Source: Bradyrhizobium sp. AT1 (GTDB taxonomy: Bacteria; Pseudomonadota; Alphaproteobacteria; Rhizobiales; Xanthobacteraceae). From it: a DNA stretch of 64,000 bases. The DNA is taken from the NCBI RefSeq assembly GCF_001590795.1, contig NZ_JXDL01000001.1:3426524-3490523 (forward strand), given 5' to 3'. Within the stretch, counting starts at the first letter, position 1; the number at the start of each line of letters is the position of its first letter. Positions 27,897 through 36,566 of this stretch are shown piece by piece. Made by a program: the position numbers and the translations under genes. Under the pieces are notes generated by a model. The model ran no database searches. It saw only the letters and a list, made by a program, of their open reading frames with translations, and had not been told where the DNA came from.

Positions 27897-29233
27897 TGGC
27901 TCCTCCGCTTCCACGCACCTTGGTTCGCGACGGCCTTCGCCTCGCGAGCCTCATCGCATCCCTTCTCCTGCCGGTTTCCGTCTGCGCACAGCAGGTTCAA
28001 CCGCTCGACGCCCGATTCCTGCTGGGTGTCGGCACCCATCAGGGGCTGGGCGGCCCGGTGAGCCCGCGCGGATATTTGCCTTCGGAGAACGTCGCCCAGA
28101 TCAAGCAACTCGGCCTCAACGCCTTCCGCGACGATTTTCCCTGGTCCGATTTCGAGGTCGGCGGTCGCCGCATGGGGTTCACCCCCCGCCTCGCCAGGCT
28201 CGAAACGCAAGTCAGATCCGGCGTCGCGCGTCCTCTGCTGATCCTTGCCTTCGGCCATCATCTGGTGCCGAACTCCTCGCCGCCGACGACCGACGAAGCG
28301 CGGCAGCGGTTCGCCGATTACGCGGCGGCAGCGGCGCAATCGGTTCTGCCGCAGCATCCGCTCTTCGAGCTTTGGAACGAGTGGAATCTGGCGGCGAAGA
28401 AGGACGCCGCGTTCTCACCGGAGAACTATCTGGCGCTCGCGCAAGTCGCGCGGCCGGCGGTCAAGCGGGTCGCGCCGAATGCGCCTTTCCTGGTCGGCGC
28501 GCTCGGCGACGATCCGGGCTGGATATGGACGGAGAAGATGCTGCGGACCGGCATCCTTCAATATGCCGACGGCGCTTCGATCCATCTCTACAATTTCTGC
28601 ATGGGCCCGAGCAAACGCACCTCGGCCGAAATCATCGATCGGGTCACGGCGTTTCACCGTCTCGTCGGCCAGGCGAGCGGAAACCCCGACTTCCCAATCT
28701 ATATCACCGAGACAGGCTGGACCACGGCCAGCAACAAATGCGGCGTCAGCGAGCAGGCCCAGGCCGACAATACGGCGCAGCTGATCCTGTGGGCATCGAC
28801 CGCGACGCGCTGGCTCAAGGGCATGTGGCTCTACGAGCTCAAGGACAGTGGAAAGAATCCGTCGGAGCTGGAGGACAATTTCGGGCTCTATCGTTTCGAC
28901 AATTCGCCGAAGCCTGTTGCCTGTGCCGCCCAGGGTGCCTGGGCCTTCGTTCGCTCCAGCCTGAGTTCCGAGCGGCGCGAGCTCGCCAGCGGCGTCGTGT
29001 CGATCAACGCATCGACGGCTTCCGGCGGCAGGGTTGCGGTCTGGTCCGAGGCTCCGGACCGGCACTACGAAATCCGGCTCAAGGGCGATCAGCCAAGCGC
29101 AAGCTTCGCGATGCCGTGCGACCAGACGGCAAGGCCCGCGTCCGGGGTCTGGATTCCCGTCTCGAGCACACCGGTCCTGATTGCAGCCAATGACAGTGCC
29201 GTTCCTGCCCTGGAGATCAGGCCGGCGCGGTAG
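27896..29233 (+). CDS. Sec-exported glycoside hydrolase, clan-A (TIM barrel)-like
   Basis: 445 aa. A signal peptide runs to about VSVCAQQ (residue ~32). The TIM-barrel catalytic pair looks intact: acid/base Glu162 in FELWNEWNL and nucleophile Glu272 in IYITETGWTT. Later WLYELKDSG and DNFGLYRFDNSPKPV are shared in pattern with the large secreted glycosidase at 32420. A C-terminal beta-rich domain follows (~340-445). Its location inside the glycosyltransferase operon suggests it trims or cleaves the polysaccharide made here, as known for export-coupled glycanases such as those of alginate and cellulose synthesis. The exact GH family is not certain. Confidence 0.85.
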   Translation: MAPPLPRTLVRDGLRLASLIASLLLPVSVCAQQVQPLDARFLLGVGTHQGLGGPVSPRGYLPSENVAQIKQLGLNAFRDDFPWSDFEVGGRRMGFTPRLARLETQVRSGVARPLLILAFGHHLVPNSSPPTTDEARQRFADYAAAAAQSVLPQHPLFELWNEWNLAAKKDAAFSPENYLALAQVARPAVKRVAPNAPFLVGALGDDPGWIWTEKMLRTGILQYADGASIHLYNFCMGPSKRTSAEIIDRVTAFHRLVGQASGNPDFPIYITETGWTTASNKCGVSEQAQADNTAQLILWASTATRWLKGMWLYELKDSGKNPSELEDNFGLYRFDNSPKPVACAAQGAWAFVRSSLSSERRELASGVVSINASTASGGRVAVWSEAPDRHYEIRLKGDQPSASFAMPCDQTARPASGVWIPVSSTPVLIAANDSAVPALEIRPAR

Positions 29234-29265
29234 ATGCGATTTTTTGCAGACATGAGGTTGACGCG

Positions 29266-30543
29266 ATGAAAGTTCTTTTGACATCCACGCTTTATCCGAC
29301 GCCTCAGGCCCCGAAGATCGTCGGCGGCGCAGAGATTTTCGCGCGGCGCTTCGCCGAAGGGCTGGTTCAGCGCGGTGACGAGGTGGAAGTGATCCGGGCT
29401 GCCTCCTCACCCGAGCAGGCGCACGAAAGCTGCAACGGCATCAACGTCTATTCCGCACCGGTGCAGAACATCTATATGCCCTTCACGGAGCAGAAGAACG
29501 TTGCGCTACGCAGCATCTGGCACGCCGTCGACGACTGGCGGATGCAGGCGCCCCTGGTCGCCGAACGCATCCGGGCCTTCAAGCCCGATGTGCTGCACTC
29601 CAACAATTTGTCGGGCCTCACCACCGCGATCTGGCGCGTCGCCGCCCAGCTCGGCGTTCCCGTGCTTCATACGCTTCACGACTATTATCTGACCTGCCCG
29701 CGCTGCTCCCGTTTCGACAAGGGGCGGTCCTGCGAGCACACCTGCACGAGCTGCAAGCTTCTGACCTTTCATCGCAAGCGCGCCACGCATTGGCTCAGCG
29801 CCGTGGTCGGCGTGAGCGAGCGCGTCCTGTCCATTCACACCGACATGGGCATGTTCGCCGAGACGCCGATCCGCACCGTGATCCGCAACGCCTCCACCGA
29901 GCCGCCCCGCGCGCCCTATCCTCGTCCGGTCTGCACCACGGAAGTGACGTTCGGATTTATCGGCCGCCTCACGGAGGAAAAGGGCATCGACAATCTGATG
30001 CGGGCGCTGGCGCTGCTACCTCCGGATCGCATCCGCATGATGATCGCCGGCCGCGTCAGCGACGAGGAGCAACGACGCCTCAGGGCGCTCGCCCCCGATG
30101 CGCGGATCGAGTTCATGGGCTTCGTGGTGCCGGACGATTTCTACAAGCAAGTGGACGTGGTGATCGCCCCATCGATCTGGCACGACCCCGGCCCGCTCGT
30201 CGTCGCCGACGCCAAGGCGGCCGGCAGGCCGCTGCTCGGAACGCGCTTTGGCGGCATGCCCGAGGTCATTGAGCACGGCATCACCGGCTGGCTGACCGAA
30301 GCCGATCCCGAATCTTTGGCCGAGAGCATGCTGGCGGTCGCGGCCGATCCGCACAAGATCGACGAGATCAGCCGGCGCCTCATCGCCGATACCAACAAGT
30401 GGATATTTGCCGACGTGCTGTCTTCATACAAGAGCCTGTATGAACAATTGCGCGAACAGCGGATGTCGCACTTGCGCGCGGCCACGACCGAAGCGCCACA
30501 GGGGCCGGCGGTCGTCGGCGAGGAACGCCTCATTCCGCGATGA
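29266..30543 (+). CDS. Glycosyltransferase family 4 with cysteine loop
   Basis: 425 aa. The N-terminal domain begins MKVLLTSTLYPTPQ and includes HDYYLTCPRCSRFDKGRSC, where Cys144, 147, 156, 160 and 163 form a tight cysteine cluster that could bind a metal (inference). The donor domain has VTFGFIGRLTEEKGIDNLMRAL. The usual EX7E glutamates read HDPGPLVVADAKAAGRPLLG, i.e. Asp in both places, a variant seen in some GT4 subfamilies. GAGG is 8 nt from the ATG. It overlaps the following flippase gene as ATGA. Confidence 0.88.
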   Translation: MKVLLTSTLYPTPQAPKIVGGAEIFARRFAEGLVQRGDEVEVIRAASSPEQAHESCNGINVYSAPVQNIYMPFTEQKNVALRSIWHAVDDWRMQAPLVAERIRAFKPDVLHSNNLSGLTTAIWRVAAQLGVPVLHTLHDYYLTCPRCSRFDKGRSCEHTCTSCKLLTFHRKRATHWLSAVVGVSERVLSIHTDMGMFAETPIRTVIRNASTEPPRAPYPRPVCTTEVTFGFIGRLTEEKGIDNLMRALALLPPDRIRMMIAGRVSDEEQRRLRALAPDARIEFMGFVVPDDFYKQVDVVIAPSIWHDPGPLVVADAKAAGRPLLGTRFGGMPEVIEHGITGWLTEADPESLAESMLAVAADPHKIDEISRRLIADTNKWIFADVLSSYKSLYEQLREQRMSHLRAATTEAPQGPAVVGEERLIPR

Positions 30544-31931
30544 CACGCCTCCTCGCCATGGCGGGCTACGTCTATCAGAGCGCCGCGGCGATCATCCTGA
30601 TCTTCGCGATCAGCCATCTGTTGCCCGCCGCCGACTACACCAGCTTTTCGCTGGCGCTGGCCTCGAGCCAATTGCTCTGCGTGCTGATGTTCGAGTGGCT
30701 GCAGCTCGCCGGGCTGCGTTTTCTGGCCGCAGCCGGGGAGACCGAGGCGGCCCGGCTGAGGCGGTCACTGTTTGCGGCGGGCCTGTCGAGTGCGGGCGCG
30801 CTGATCGTGGTCGGGAGCTGCGCGTCCCTGGCAACCGCGCTTCCGGCGGGAATCATCGCGTTGGGCCTTGGCATATCCGTGCTTCAGGGCCTGACCGACC
30901 TCTACTTCCTGTCGGTGCGTCTGTCCGACCGGCTCGGCGTTGCGTCTTCTCTCCTTGCGCTGCGTGCCACCGCGCTTCTGGCCGGCGCCGCCGCGGGGGG
31001 CGTGATTTCAGGGACGGCTGAAGCTGCGCTGCTGGGGATCGCGGCGGGCCATTTGCTGGGCCTCGTCGCCGGGCTCGTTGCATACCGCACGCCGCTGCAG
31101 CGCGCCTCGTTGCAGACGATGCTGGCGGACTGGAAGATTTTCGCCGGCTACGGCATGCTGGCGGCGGGCGCCTCCGTGATCCATCTGTCGGTGCCGGTGC
31201 TGCTCCGTGTCATCATCATCGGCCGGCTGGGCGCGACGGGTGCAGGTGCCGGATTTTCGATCGCGCTCGACCTGCTGCAACGTCCGTTCTGGGTCCTCAA
31301 CGCCGCGATCCACACCGTGAGCTATCCCGAATTGGTCAAGGACTTCGAACACGGGACCGTCGTGAAGTCGGTTCAATCGGCCCGGCGGATGTTCGAATTC
31401 ATGATCTGCACGACCCTCGTGCTGCTCGGCGGCCTGGTCGGCTTCATTCCGGATGCCGCCCGTATCCTGGTGCCGCGGGAGAGCCTCGACGGCTTCCTGG
31501 CGACGGCGCCCACCGTGGCCGCCTTCTATTTCCTGCACACGCATCTTCAGGCGACCATCGCGGTGGTTCCACACCTGGAGAAGCTCGCGACCCGGCTCGT
31601 GGTCGTCGCGGCCGGTCAGCTCGCGATCGTCGCAGCCGTCGCGCTCGTCGCGGTGTGGGCCGGACTGTCGCCGCGACAGGCCGTCGGCTGCGCTGCGCTC
31701 GCGACCCTTGCCACGATCCTTGCCGCGCTCGGTCCGACCCTGCGGTTCGAGGCATTCCCGCGCTGGTCGTTGGTCATGCAGGCCCTGGCGGCCGCCATCC
31801 TGATCGGATCGCTCGCTGCGATGCCGACCGGGCCCGCGACATGGCTCGCCGGAAAGATCGTGATCGCTGCGCTCGCGACGGCGGTCATCGGATGGCGCGG
31901 GGATTTTCTGATGCTGGCCCGCCGCGGCTAA
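30540..31931 (+). CDS. Polysaccharide flippase (Wzx/PST-like), first copy
   Basis: 463 aa, almost entirely hydrophobic with about twelve helices, like MOP-superfamily flippases that turn lipid-linked oligosaccharides across the inner membrane. Charged loop residues are few and lie at regular intervals. The start overlaps the preceding GT4 stop by 4 nt (ATGA). A hairpin follows the stop (31934-31955). A second flippase lies at 39100, so two repeat units or two substrates may be handled. Conservation is weak for this family, so the call rests on topology and context. Confidence 0.8.
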   Translation: MTRLLAMAGYVYQSAAAIILIFAISHLLPAADYTSFSLALASSQLLCVLMFEWLQLAGLRFLAAAGETEAARLRRSLFAAGLSSAGALIVVGSCASLATALPAGIIALGLGISVLQGLTDLYFLSVRLSDRLGVASSLLALRATALLAGAAAGGVISGTAEAALLGIAAGHLLGLVAGLVAYRTPLQRASLQTMLADWKIFAGYGMLAAGASVIHLSVPVLLRVIIIGRLGATGAGAGFSIALDLLQRPFWVLNAAIHTVSYPELVKDFEHGTVVKSVQSARRMFEFMICTTLVLLGGLVGFIPDAARILVPRESLDGFLATAPTVAAFYFLHTHLQATIAVVPHLEKLATRLVVVAAGQLAIVAAVALVAVWAGLSPRQAVGCAALATLATILAALGPTLRFEAFPRWSLVMQALAAAILIGSLAAMPTGPATWLAGKIVIAALATAVIGWRGDFLMLARRG

Positions 31932-32419
31932 TTCGTCGCATCCGGACTTGCGACGCCGATCGAGTTCCGGATCAATCTCCGCAACGAGCGCCTGCACCAA
32001 TCCTGGGCACCTACAACCAAAACGGGTACATTATAAAATATAGCCGCTCATCGAAGCGGCATCTGCGAACTTCGCATGCAAGAAAACCGGTGCGTTGCTC
32101 GAAATCACGAGACAAAGATACTCCGAACGCGGACAAGCGGGCCGCATCGCATCGTCGAACGAATCCATCTCGCGAGCGATGCGCATATATATTCAGCACC
32201 GCATTTCCTGAAAATCACGAAAGCGCCTTCCTCACGTCATCCTGCCCTGGCATCGCATTCCTATTCTGCTGCACAGAGAGCGATTCTGTTCCTGCACAAG
32301 GAACCCAAGTTCGCTCGCGATTTGTAGCTTCGATTTTTATCTGAAATTCACACTCGACAGAGAAGCTTGAACGCAAATCCCTGCGAGCAATTTTGCTTGC
32401 GCTGAAACTCGAGTGTGCA
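31932..32419. other. Long intergenic region before the RTX glycosidase
   Basis: Nearly 490 bp without a credible gene. It contains the hairpin at 31934, an AT-rich stretch near 32025-32042 and a second small hairpin GCCGCT-CATCGA-AGCGGC (32043-32060). AT-rich patches around 32185-32195 and 32330-32340 could hold promoters for the glycosidase, but no consensus pair is clear. Confidence 0.6.
31934..31955 (+). terminator. Hairpin directly after the flippase gene
   Basis: CGTCGCA (31934-31940), an 8-nt loop and TGCGACG (31949-31955), beginning 2 nt past the stop codon. There is no T-run, so any termination would be Rho-assisted. Confidence 0.45.
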
Positions 32420-35400
32420 ATGCCCGATCAAACCATCCTGTCCGCCAGCGGATTCATCAACTCCATCGGCGTCAACACGCATGCCGGCTTCGGGTGGACC
32501 GGCTACAACAATCTCGCGATGATGGTCGATGACCTCGAATATCTCGGCGTCACCCACCTCCGCGACGCGATGGGCACCAGCCCTGCCGCGCAACCCGTCG
32601 TCGACGGCCTGGCCGCCGCCGGCTACAAGTTCGACTTCCTGGTGTCGTCCGCCCTGCCCCAGACCGGCACAACCGGGTTGCAAAACTACATCGCCTCGCT
32701 CCAGAAGTTCGTGGCGAGCCACCCGGGCAGCATCAGCGCCATCGAGGGACTCAACGAGGCCAACCACCAGCCCTTCAGCTACAATGGCAGCTCGAGCCTG
32801 ACGGCCGCGGCTCAGTTCCAGAGCGCGCTCTATCAGGCCGTCAACGCCAACGCCGCGCTCGGCAGCATCCCCGTCTACAATCTGTCACTGGCCTACAACG
32901 ATCCGCAGGGCTACAGCCAGCTCGGCAACATGTCGGGCTCGGTCGACTACGCCAACGCCCATGCCTATGTCAGCACCAGCCTGACAACCGGCAGCTCAAT
33001 CTCGGCAACGCTGAGCGCGGTGATGGCCGCAGCCCCGGGAAAGCCCGTCGTCATCACCGAGACCGGCTACACCACGCAGGCCAACACCCAATATCTCGGC
33101 GTCAACGAGACGGTGCAGGCCAAATCGATCCTGAACACCCTGGTCGATGCCTACAAGGCCGGCGTCAGCGCGACTTATCTCTACGAGCTGTTCGACCGCG
33201 ACTCCTCCGCCGGCAATACCAATCCCGAAGCCAATTTCGGACTGTTCAATTCCGACGGGTCGCCGAAGCTTGCCGCGACGGCCATTCACAATCTGACGAC
33301 CGTTCTGGCCGACGACGGCAAAGGCGGCCTGCAGCCGACTGATCCGTTGAACTACACGCTGAGCAACATGCCGGCCACCGGCAACAGCATGGTGCTCGGC
33401 AAGAGCAACGGCGCCTACGAGCTCGTCGTGTGGGCGGAGCCGAAGCTCTGGAACGATTCCACCGATACCGAGGTGTCCAACACGGCCCAGACGGTCAGCG
33501 TGAACCTCGGTGCCGTGCATCATTCGGTGAAGGTGTACGACACCCTGACGGGAACCACGGCGATCGCCAGCTATACCGACGTCAGCACGATCACGATTCC
33601 GGTCAGCGATCATCCCTTGATCATCGAGATCGACGCGCCGCCGGCCACCTCAACGCCGCCGGACACCAGGACCACCGTCAGCGGCACGGCGGCCGAGATC
33701 GTGCCGCAGCTGTCAGACCTGAGCGAGTCGACCGCGCTGCAGACCATCACGCTGACCGGCTCCCACGTGCTGCCGGTCGCCTCGAAGGCGACCATGGACT
33801 ACATGATTGCGCATTACGGCAGCGCCCTCTCCAAGATCCAGGGCGGCTACTCATTCTCGGTGACGAATGCGGCCGCGACCTGGAGCAACACCAAGACCTA
33901 CGACGCCAGCGGAAAGCTGCTGTCGAAGTCCGACACCGGCCTCAATTCAAGCGGGCAGCCGGCCTCGACGACCGTCGCCTACACCGACGGCTCCAAGGAC
34001 CTGATCAGCTACACCAATGGCGTGCAGACCAAGTTCGTTCATGTCGGCACCGACGCAACGAGGACCACCGACACCTACAACACCGCCGGAATCCTGCTGA
34101 GCGAAGTGGTCCAGAAGTCGGACGGCTACTACTCCACCACGCTCTACACCAACGGCGTCAAGACGGCGGCCTACGTCAAGAATGCCGACGGCTCGCAGGA
34201 CAATTACACCTACGGCATCACGGGCAAGAGCTTCACCACCCAGGTTCAGCATCTCGATGCCTCCGGGAAGGTCACCTCGGTGACCCGCAGCCATGCCGAC
34301 GGCTCGCTGGACTCGACGCAGGTCTACAACAGCGACGGCAGCAGCGTGATCACGACCTACAGCGCCACGGGCGTCAAGCTGGTCGAGACGGCCTATCATG
34401 CCGACCACAGCAAGGACGTCTGGACCTACAACATCACGGGCCAGAACTACACGAGCGAGCACGACGTCTACAGCGACACCGGCTTCCTCACCAGCCTGAC
34501 GCGCCTGCACAGCGACGGCAGTCTCGCCTTCAAGCTCACCCAGACGACCGACGGCACCAAGACGACCGATTGGTACAATTCCGCCGGCACCCTCACCAGC
34601 GAGGTGGTGCAGAAGGCGGACGGCACTATGTCGACCACGACCTATAGCAACGGCGTCAAGACCAATACCTATGTGAAGAATGCCGACGGCAGCCAGGACA
34701 ATTACGCCTTCGGCATCACCGGCCAGAGCTACACCACACTGATCCAGCACGTCGATCCCTCGGGCAAGGTCACTGCCGTGACCCGCAAGCATGCCGACGG
34801 CACGCTCGACTATACCCAGGTCATCAATAGCGACGGCAGCAGCGTCGTCACCAACTATGACGCTGCGGGAACGCGAACCAAGGAAACCGACTATCACGCC
34901 GACGGCAGCAAGGACGTCTTCCTCTTCAACATCACCGGCCAGAACTACACGACCGAGCACGACATCTACGATGCGAGCGGCTTCCTCACCACGCTGATCC
35001 GCAAGCACGCCGACGGCAGCATGGCGTTCAAGCTGGTGCAGAGCGCCGATGGCACCAAGACGACGGACTGGTACGACGCCAACGGCGTCCTCACCAGCGA
35101 GGTGTTCCAGAAGCCGAGCGGTTACAGCTCGACGACGGTGTACACCAACGGTGTGAAGACCGCGGCTTACATCACCAATGCCGACCAGAGCCACGACAAT
35201 TACAGCTACAACATCACCGGCCAGAGCTACACCACGCAGTACCAGCACCTCGACCCCTCAGGCCAGACCACCGAGGTGACCCGCTGGCATGCGGACAACT
35301 CGCTCGACTACACCCAAATCGTCAACAGCGACGGCAGCAGCGTGGTCACCAACTACGATGCATCCGGCGTCAAGAAGACGGAAACCGATTACCACGCCGA

Positions 35401-36328
35401 CGGGTCGAAGGACGTCTTCCAGTTCAACGTCGTCGGCCAGACCTACACGAACGAGCACGACAGCTACGATTCGACCGGCTTCCTCACTCACATCGTTCGC
35501 ACCCACGCCGACAACAGCCTGGCCTTCACGCTGGAGCAGAGCGCCGACGGTACCAAGACCTCCGACTGGTATGATGCCAACGGCGTCATCACCAGCGAGG
35601 TGACGACCAAGAGCGATGGCTACAGCTCCACGACGGTCTATACCAGCGGCGTGAAGACTGCTGCCTATATCAAGAACGCCGATGGCACGTCGGACAACTG
35701 GAACTACAACGTCACCGGGCAGTCCTACACTACCCAGCATCAGCACCTCGATGCCGCAGGCAAGCTGGTGGAGCTCACCCGGACTCACGCCGACGGCACC
35801 CTGGACTATACCCAGGTGATCCACGACGACGGCAGCAAGCTGACCGACATCTACAACAGCGCCGGCACCAAGACCCAGGAGATCGCCAACAACGCCGACG
35901 GCTCGAAGGATGTCTTCCTGTTCAACTTCAACGGACAGACCGGCACGACGCAGCACGAGAACTACAACTCCGCCAGCGCGTTGCAATTCTTCGACCAGAC
36001 CAAGACCGACGGCACCCACAACGTCACGGCCGTCGCCAGCGGCGTGACGATCCAGGGCGGAGCCGGCAACGACGTGTTCTCGGCGGCACCGAACTCGACC
36101 ACCGTCGCCTACGATCACGGCCAGGACCAGATCCTCAACTTCCAGGCCGGCGATGGCACGACTCACGACGTGGTCCAGATCTCGAAACTGCTGGCCGCGG
36201 ACTACAGCCACCTGCAAATCACGCAGTCCGGCACGAACGCGCTCATCACATTCTCGGCCAATGATTCGATCCTGCTGAAGAATGTCTATGTCTCCAGCCT
36301 GACCAGCCACGACTTCGTATTCGTCTGA
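32420..36328 (+). CDS. Large secreted glycoside hydrolase with 166-residue tandem repeats and RTX tail
   Basis: 1302 aa, with no Sec signal. Residues 1 to ~410 form a clan-A-like catalytic domain with Glu113 in IEGLNEANHQ (acid/base) and Glu214 in VVITETGYTTQ (nucleophile), followed by YLYELFDRD and NFGLFNSDGSPK, similar to the enzyme at 27896. A linker leads to four repeats of 166 residues; their KNADGSQDNY-type starts are at 34181, 34679, 35177 and 35675, exactly 498 bp apart, the last repeat being partial. Each unit is about 72+72+22 residues with HADGSKD-type turns. The C-terminus (QGGAGNDVFSAAPN ... TSHDFVFV) is an RTX-like type I secretion end. The ATG at 32420 is preferred over a TTG 27 nt upstream. 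Confidence 0.87.
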   Translation: MPDQTILSASGFINSIGVNTHAGFGWTGYNNLAMMVDDLEYLGVTHLRDAMGTSPAAQPVVDGLAAAGYKFDFLVSSALPQTGTTGLQNYIASLQKFVASHPGSISAIEGLNEANHQPFSYNGSSSLTAAAQFQSALYQAVNANAALGSIPVYNLSLAYNDPQGYSQLGNMSGSVDYANAHAYVSTSLTTGSSISATLSAVMAAAPGKPVVITETGYTTQANTQYLGVNETVQAKSILNTLVDAYKAGVSATYLYELFDRDSSAGNTNPEANFGLFNSDGSPKLAATAIHNLTTVLADDGKGGLQPTDPLNYTLSNMPATGNSMVLGKSNGAYELVVWAEPKLWNDSTDTEVSNTAQTVSVNLGAVHHSVKVYDTLTGTTAIASYTDVSTITIPVSDHPLIIEIDAPPATSTPPDTRTTVSGTAAEIVPQLSDLSESTALQTITLTGSHVLPVASKATMDYMIAHYGSALSKIQGGYSFSVTNAAATWSNTKTYDASGKLLSKSDTGLNSSGQPASTTVAYTDGSKDLISYTNGVQTKFVHVGTDATRTTDTYNTAGILLSEVVQKSDGYYSTTLYTNGVKTAAYVKNADGSQDNYTYGITGKSFTTQVQHLDASGKVTSVTRSHADGSLDSTQVYNSDGSSVITTYSATGVKLVETAYHADHSKDVWTYNITGQNYTSEHDVYSDTGFLTSLTRLHSDGSLAFKLTQTTDGTKTTDWYNSAGTLTSEVVQKADGTMSTTTYSNGVKTNTYVKNADGSQDNYAFGITGQSYTTLIQHVDPSGKVTAVTRKHADGTLDYTQVINSDGSSVVTNYDAAGTRTKETDYHADGSKDVFLFNITGQNYTTEHDIYDASGFLTTLIRKHADGSMAFKLVQSADGTKTTDWYDANGVLTSEVFQKPSGYSSTTVYTNGVKTAAYITNADQSHDNYSYNITGQSYTTQYQHLDPSGQTTEVTRWHADNSLDYTQIVNSDGSSVVTNYDASGVKKTETDYHADGSKDVFQFNVVGQTYTNEHDSYDSTGFLTHIVRTHADNSLAFTLEQSADGTKTSDWYDANGVITSEVTTKSDGYSSTTVYTSGVKTAAYIKNADGTSDNWNYNVTGQSYTTQHQHLDAAGKLVELTRTHADGTLDYTQVIHDDGSKLTDIYNSAGTKTQEIANNADGSKDVFLFNFNGQTGTTQHENYNSASALQFFDQTKTDGTHNVTAVASGVTIQGGAGNDVFSAAPNSTTVAYDHGQDQILNFQAGDGTTHDVVQISKLLAADYSHLQITQSGTNALITFSANDSILLKNVYVSSLTSHDFVFV
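34181..36172 (+). repeat. Four in-frame 498-bp tandem repeats
   Basis: Units begin at 34181, 34679, 35177 and 35675, spaced exactly 498 bp. The last runs into the RTX tail and is incomplete. DNA between copies differs at many silent positions but the protein is clearly alike, so the duplications are not recent or have been held apart by selection. Inside each unit a 72-residue motif occurs twice, plus a 22-residue remnant. Confidence 0.85.
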
Positions 36329-36355
36329 GCACTGCCCAAACGGGCGCCAACGTCG

Positions 36356-36383
36356 CAGGGGCCGGGACCACGTCCCGCCCCTG
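36356..36383 (+). terminator. Hairpin after the RTX glycosidase
   Basis: AGGGGCCGGGAC (36357-36368) pairs with GTCCCGCCCCT (36372-36382) around a 3-nt loop with one bulged C; followed by GTTCGCTTTCC. Strong stem, weak T-tract. Confidence 0.6.
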
Positions 36384-36566
36384 TTCGCTTTCCCAGGGAC
36401 CTGCCTCATCGATGAGCAGGCAGCAAACTGCCATCCGCAATTGGATGGGTCCCATGAATTCTGACGCAGTGCCGCGACTGCCCGCATCGGCCCGATGCGC
36501 TCAGCGAACTTGCGTCACAATTCGACTCTAGAAGAAAGGCGAACCGCGCAAGGACTCCGAGGCCCG

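Noticed and set aside
34181-36172. Possible CRISPR array or minisatellite
   Set aside because: The repeat unit is 498 bp, in frame and coding; no short repeats with unique spacers are present anywhere I looked.
33947-36487. Long minus-strand frames opposite the RTX glycosidase repeats
   Set aside because: Shadow of the 498-bp repeats; periodic Val/Gly/Asp-rich sequence with no start signal.
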